16,891 nucleotides of DNA from Anaerolineae bacterium. GTDB lineage: Bacteria; Chloroflexota; Anaerolineae; 4572-78; J111. Within the stretch, counting starts at the first letter, position 1; each line of letters opens with the position of its first letter. Positions 14,294-16,891 of this stretch are shown here, in pieces. Made by a program: the position numbers and the translations under genes. Under the pieces are notes generated by a model that was not told the DNA's origin, did not search any database, and saw nothing but the letters and a program-made list of their open reading frames with translations. The stretch is taken from positions 1 through 16,891 of the forward strand of contig JAGRCC010000654.1 in the NCBI GenBank assembly GCA_020433785.1. The letters are read 5' to 3'.

Positions 14294-14817
14294 GCACAAT
14301 GAAGAAACTAAGAAATAATCCATTTGTAGTGAGAGCATGGGGTTTGTTTCTTCTTGAACTTATGTTTTTTTTGTCATTAGCAGGAGGAATAGGCGGCATC
14401 TTTTATTATTTTAACAACCATTGTTGGTTCAGACACGGTCCCGTTGATGTGATTGGACGTTACTATATAGAGGAAGACAAGCGTATAGATTTAGGGCCAT
14501 TCCCGGACAAACGAACGGTTGGCAACGGCAATATCAAACTGGGCGTAGAGCTTCTTTTGACGAAAAAATGCTACTGCCCAGGTGGCGAGGTATATGCTGA
14601 GATACATAACTTTCAGCCAGGTGATGGAGTGCCTTGGGTGGAAGTGAAACTTGGTAGCGGGAATGAACGACTGGAGCCTCAGAATGATGAGGCTACCATC
14701 TTGGAAGGTAAATGGCTCAAATTGCCGCACGGAATATATATGGTTGAACTTCATTTTAGGTGTTCAAGCCGCCCAGAGTCTATTCCCATCCCATTTGCAG
14801 TATTTAATAAGGAGTAA
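14272..14817 (+). CDS. Single-pass membrane protein with extracytoplasmic beta domain
   Basis: A 181-residue protein. The GTG at 14272 has AAGGTGG upstream and overlaps the CHAT gene by 22 bases; the later ATG at 14299 has no ribosome site. A basic N-terminus (MKKLRNNPFVVR) is followed by one membrane helix at about residues 24-46 (LFLLELMFFLSLAGGIGGIF), giving an N-in, C-out topology. The outer part of about 130 residues looks like a beta-sandwich with Cys residues (TKKCYCPGGEVYAEI, VELHFRCSSRP). I do not recognise a family. Because it is coupled to the protease and followed by a lipoprotein, it may be the membrane sensor or the target of the CHAT protein. Confidence 0.75.
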   Translation: MEFKTIISTMKKLRNNPFVVRAWGLFLLELMFFLSLAGGIGGIFYYFNNHCWFRHGPVDVIGRYYIEEDKRIDLGPFPDKRTVGNGNIKLGVELLLTKKCYCPGGEVYAEIHNFQPGDGVPWVEVKLGSGNERLEPQNDEATILEGKWLKLPHGIYMVELHFRCSSRPESIPIPFAVFNKE

Positions 14818-14838
14818 GTTGGAAAAGGAGAAATAATT

Positions 14839-15891
14839 ATGCGCAAGTTAGTTTTGTATCCCGTGGTGCTAGGGTTTATATACTTACTCAGTACTGGATG
14901 TAGTCCTACTCCAGCGCCTACTCCCGTACAACAACCTACTGTTGTCATTAATCCAGGACCTGAGGGTCCGCAATTGCCACGCAACGAGCGGGTCAAATTC
15001 ACTGTTGATATAACCTCCAATGAATTGAAACCTCTCGTTGCTAAGATCAAAGTTACTGGTGATAATCATATTGAATGTAAACCATCAGAGGGTAATAGCG
15101 ATATTGAATGGGTGTGGTATTGCCAAGCAACTGATAAATCAGAGCTTGGTGCATCTACAGTATTTGCTGTCGTCTCAGGTACTTTTCCTGATGCAAATGG
15201 CCAGTACGATGTGGTGGTGGCTTCGGGTCGGGCAGAAGAACCTACTGAAAAACCAATCGTAGTGCTCAAGGAACCTACGGAAGAGCCTGCTGAAAAACTG
15301 ACTGCAGAACCGACTAAGAAACCCGTTGAAGAACCCACCCAAAAATCAACAGAACGCCCTATCACTGACACACAGACGCCACCTGAAACTCCTACTCCCA
15401 CAGCGGGATCCGCTGTTACGGACACATCACTGCCACCCTCACCATCCTGTCAATTAACGTCAACTCGCCTCCCCCTTGGCGGCCCATCAGTCGATGTTGA
15501 AGTCGAGATTACGTCCCCGCAACACTGCGAGGCAGGTCTGTATACGACCGTCCCTGTGGGCGGCACTTATACCGGTGATTTAACCGGCAAGGAGATTTGG
15601 GTTATGGTCTATCCCACTGACTTAAAGTTTTACCCACAAACCCTGGACGCCTGTCTGCAGATCCCATCTGAAGCGTCAGGAGGTAGGTGGCAAACTATTG
15701 TCAACTTTGGCGGACCGCCTCAACAGTATGATGTTGTCGCCGTGGTGACTGACATCGATAGTGAGGCTAGTCTGGAGTTTAAAAAGTGGCTGCAGAATGG
15801 TTGTGACACAAATACTTTCCCAGGTTACCCCAAAAGCAGACTCCCAAGTGGGATTACGGAGGTGGCTGCCATTACTGTGAGCACAGAGTGA
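14839..15891 (+). CDS. Lipoprotein with two beta domains joined by a Pro/Glu/Thr repeat linker
   Basis: A 350-residue lipoprotein. ATG 14839 has AAGGAG eight bases upstream. Residues 1-21 are a lipoprotein signal ending in the lipobox LSTGC, with Cys21 lipidated. A first beta domain (about 45-130) contains IECKPSEGNSDIEWVWYC. Residues about 133-200 are a low-complexity linker of EPTEKP/EEPAEK/EPTKKP units. The C-terminal domain (about 205-350) contains VGGTYTGDLTGKEIWVMVYP, a strand-rich fold with paired Cys residues, ending FPGYPKSRLPSGITEVAAIT. It should sit on the outer face of the membrane. The fifth annotated gene of the operon (not counting the tentative leader peptide), 21 bases after the membrane protein. 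The linker may span the cell-wall zone or be a protease target; both are inference. Confidence 0.8.
   Translation: MRKLVLYPVVLGFIYLLSTGCSPTPAPTPVQQPTVVINPGPEGPQLPRNERVKFTVDITSNELKPLVAKIKVTGDNHIECKPSEGNSDIEWVWYCQATDKSELGASTVFAVVSGTFPDANGQYDVVVASGRAEEPTEKPIVVLKEPTEEPAEKLTAEPTKKPVEEPTQKSTERPITDTQTPPETPTPTAGSAVTDTSLPPSPSCQLTSTRLPLGGPSVDVEVEITSPQHCEAGLYTTVPVGGTYTGDLTGKEIWVMVYPTDLKFYPQTLDACLQIPSEASGGRWQTIVNFGGPPQQYDVVAVVTDIDSEASLEFKKWLQNGCDTNTFPGYPKSRLPSGITEVAAITVSTE
15308..15400 (+). repeat. Degenerate repeats coding the Pro/Glu/Thr linker
   Basis: Short imperfect repeats of GAACC(N)AC(N)(A/G)A(A/G)AAAC type encode successive EPTxKP-like units of the lipoprotein linker. The repetition begins upstream near 15237 and fades into Pro/Thr codons. 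It has protein-level meaning only. Confidence 0.5.
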
Positions 15892-15966
15892 ATGAGCAAA
15901 CATGCTGCTATGTCACATGCCAAGGAGCGCAACCGTAGTTCCTCTGACCAAGAGACTCTAGGGTAA
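15892..15966 (+). CDS. Possible 24-aa frame bridging lipoprotein and HEAT gene
   Basis: ATG 15892 directly abuts the lipoprotein stop TGA (15889-15891) and opens MSKHAAMSHAKERNRSSSDQ, ending at TAA 15964-15966. The peptide is hydrophilic and resembles nothing I know. It may only serve to carry ribosomes to the next gene, or be chance. Confidence 0.15.
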   Translation: MSKHAAMSHAKERNRSSSDQETLG

Positions 15967-15991
15967 CGCTTTCGTGAAAGTGAGGAAACTT

Positions 15992-16891
15992 ATGTCTAAT
16001 GATATAAATCGGTATATCGAGCATTTGCAACAGCGACGAGAGGCTTCAATGGAGGGAATTATTGCTGCAACAGCCCTCGGTCGTGAGGCAGCTCTTATAC
16101 GAAACGAACTAGAGACACCCGCTCGAATACTTGCACCCGGTGATGCGGATAGGGTTGTCTCTGCGTTGACCCTTACGCTTTGGGACATGGCGGTCTCAGC
16201 TACCCAACGTGCGGCGGCGGCCTGGGCACTGGGACAGATCGGCGGACTCCAGCCTGCCCGTAAATTACTCAATCGATTGGAGGCCCTTTTCGTCCAACGT
16301 GGGGCCCAGGTGTTAGGCCCCACTGATCGGAGCATTCAAACAGAAACAAATGAGGTAAACGCGACCCTGATCGAAGCGCTGGCCCGGGCATTGGATGAAG
16401 CGACCGTACGCGTGCTGAATCCTTATGATCGCCAACAACTGCGCCAGGTAAGTAACGCTTTACTCGACCAGGTACGTACCCCGGAAGAAATTGACCCGGA
16501 CCTATCTACAGCTTTGGCCTTATCTCTGGCAAGGCTCGCGCTCAATGCCCGGCAGGATATGCCGCAACACACTCTTCGTGACTTGCTGAATATCCCAGAG
16601 CCAATAGCGACTCTGGCTGCGATTGGGGTTCTCACGCGCATGATCCCGGCTGAACAACGAGATGAGGTTCTGGAAAACTTCTACAATGGGCAACCAGAGG
16701 TGCGACTGGAGGCCGTCTTTGACGAGCTTGGTAGGAGTCGTGAGCAGCCATATAGTCCGGCAGAAAGACGGCATCTGGTTCAGTTGGCTGGCCAATTTTG
16801 GTATGCGGAATATGATACTCAGCTTACGGGTGATCATCTGTGGGAGAAGATTCAGCACGCCTGGCCAGGAGTTAACCTCACCCAAGCATAA
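15992..16891 (+). CDS. HEAT-like repeat protein
   Basis: A complete 299-residue frame whose stop is the last codon of the window. ATG 15992 is chosen because GAGG lies six bases upstream; the GTG at 15974 has none. The protein is almost all helix, with a clear HEAT-type unit (ATQRAAAAWALGQIGGLQPA) and further paired helices (ATLIEALARALDEATVRV, TLAAIGVLTRMIPAEQRDEV). Such solenoids act as scaffolds. It is 100 bases after the lipoprotein gene, a wider gap than elsewhere in the operon, and is visibly richer in G+C than the kinase-to-CHAT part, so it may be an older or separately acquired member. It has no signal peptide, so the product is cytoplasmic. Confidence 0.72.
   Translation: MSNDINRYIEHLQQRREASMEGIIAATALGREAALIRNELETPARILAPGDADRVVSALTLTLWDMAVSATQRAAAAWALGQIGGLQPARKLLNRLEALFVQRGAQVLGPTDRSIQTETNEVNATLIEALARALDEATVRVLNPYDRQQLRQVSNALLDQVRTPEEIDPDLSTALALSLARLALNARQDMPQHTLRDLLNIPEPIATLAAIGVLTRMIPAEQRDEVLENFYNGQPEVRLEAVFDELGRSREQPYSPAERRHLVQLAGQFWYAEYDTQLTGDHLWEKIQHAWPGVNLTQA

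Noticed and set aside
15969..15980. CTTTCGTGAAAG hairpin before the last HEAT gene as a terminator
   Set aside because: The stem is only five base pairs and no T-run follows, so it is unlikely to end transcription.
1..16891. CRISPR array, tRNA/rRNA genes, insertion sequences, phage or integrase genes
   Set aside because: No regularly spaced repeats, cloverleaf-like sequences, transposase/integrase motifs or terminal inverted repeats were seen.

Overview
The window looks like chromosomal DNA of a filamentous Chloroflexota-type bacterium (Anaerolineae or Caldilineae would fit). This rests mainly on two secreted proteins that end in a hydrophobic YLPLI-like tail (IYLPLIIK and IYLPIILKH), a C-terminus I recall from many Chloroflexota exported proteins. 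GntR/HutC, SPFH, vWA, CHAT and HEAT-type proteins side by side also fit. No rRNA, tRNA, CRISPR array, transposase or phage gene was seen.

Left part, minus strand (1-5527). Reading right to left: a promoter with a long palindromic operator (5470-5527), a small membrane protein, an SPFH/band-7 membrane protein, then three exported carbohydrate-active proteins: a GH16-type glucanase with an intact EIDIE catalytic motif, a GH5 glycosidase whose frame is broken at a run of seven T, and a jelly-roll protein that runs off the left edge.

Middle part, minus strand (5621-8825). A second unit holds a vWA protein with a complete MIDAS motif, an unrecognised 341-aa protein translationally coupled to it, and a two-helix membrane protein split by an in-frame TAA. 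Upstream of the vWA frame a recognisable signal peptide (ending in an AxA site) is interrupted by two stops. Four apparent lesions (three stops and one frameshift) and one start/frame conflict therefore sit in the minus-strand units, while every plus-strand gene is intact.

Regulator and intergenic region (8876-10321). A GntR/HutC-type repressor is transcribed rightward. A candidate small RNA with its own promoter and a strong terminator follows. Then comes the promoter of the right-hand operon.

Right part, plus strand (10059-16891). This is a tightly packed operon: a 752-aa protein whose C-terminal two thirds reads as an ADP-dependent glucokinase/phosphofructokinase family kinase, a 100-aa HEAT-like protein, a CHAT caspase-like protease, a single-pass membrane protein, a lipoprotein with a Pro/Glu/Thr linker, and a second HEAT-like protein.

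The unifying signal is regulatory. Three promoters (SPFH unit, gntR, CHAT/kinase operon) share one layout: TTGACA, a 17-bp spacer, a TAnnGT -10 box, and a 26-bp palindromic operator starting at or next to the -10 box. The match is 23/26 between the two best copies, and the core fits the GTMTAKAC consensus of HutC-type regulators. I infer that the GntR protein controls itself, the SPFH unit and the kinase/CHAT operon in response to a small molecule. The kinase-CHAT-HEAT-membrane-lipoprotein operon is the best candidate for an undescribed system. Its function, whether stress signalling, programmed proteolysis or defence, cannot be settled from sequence alone.
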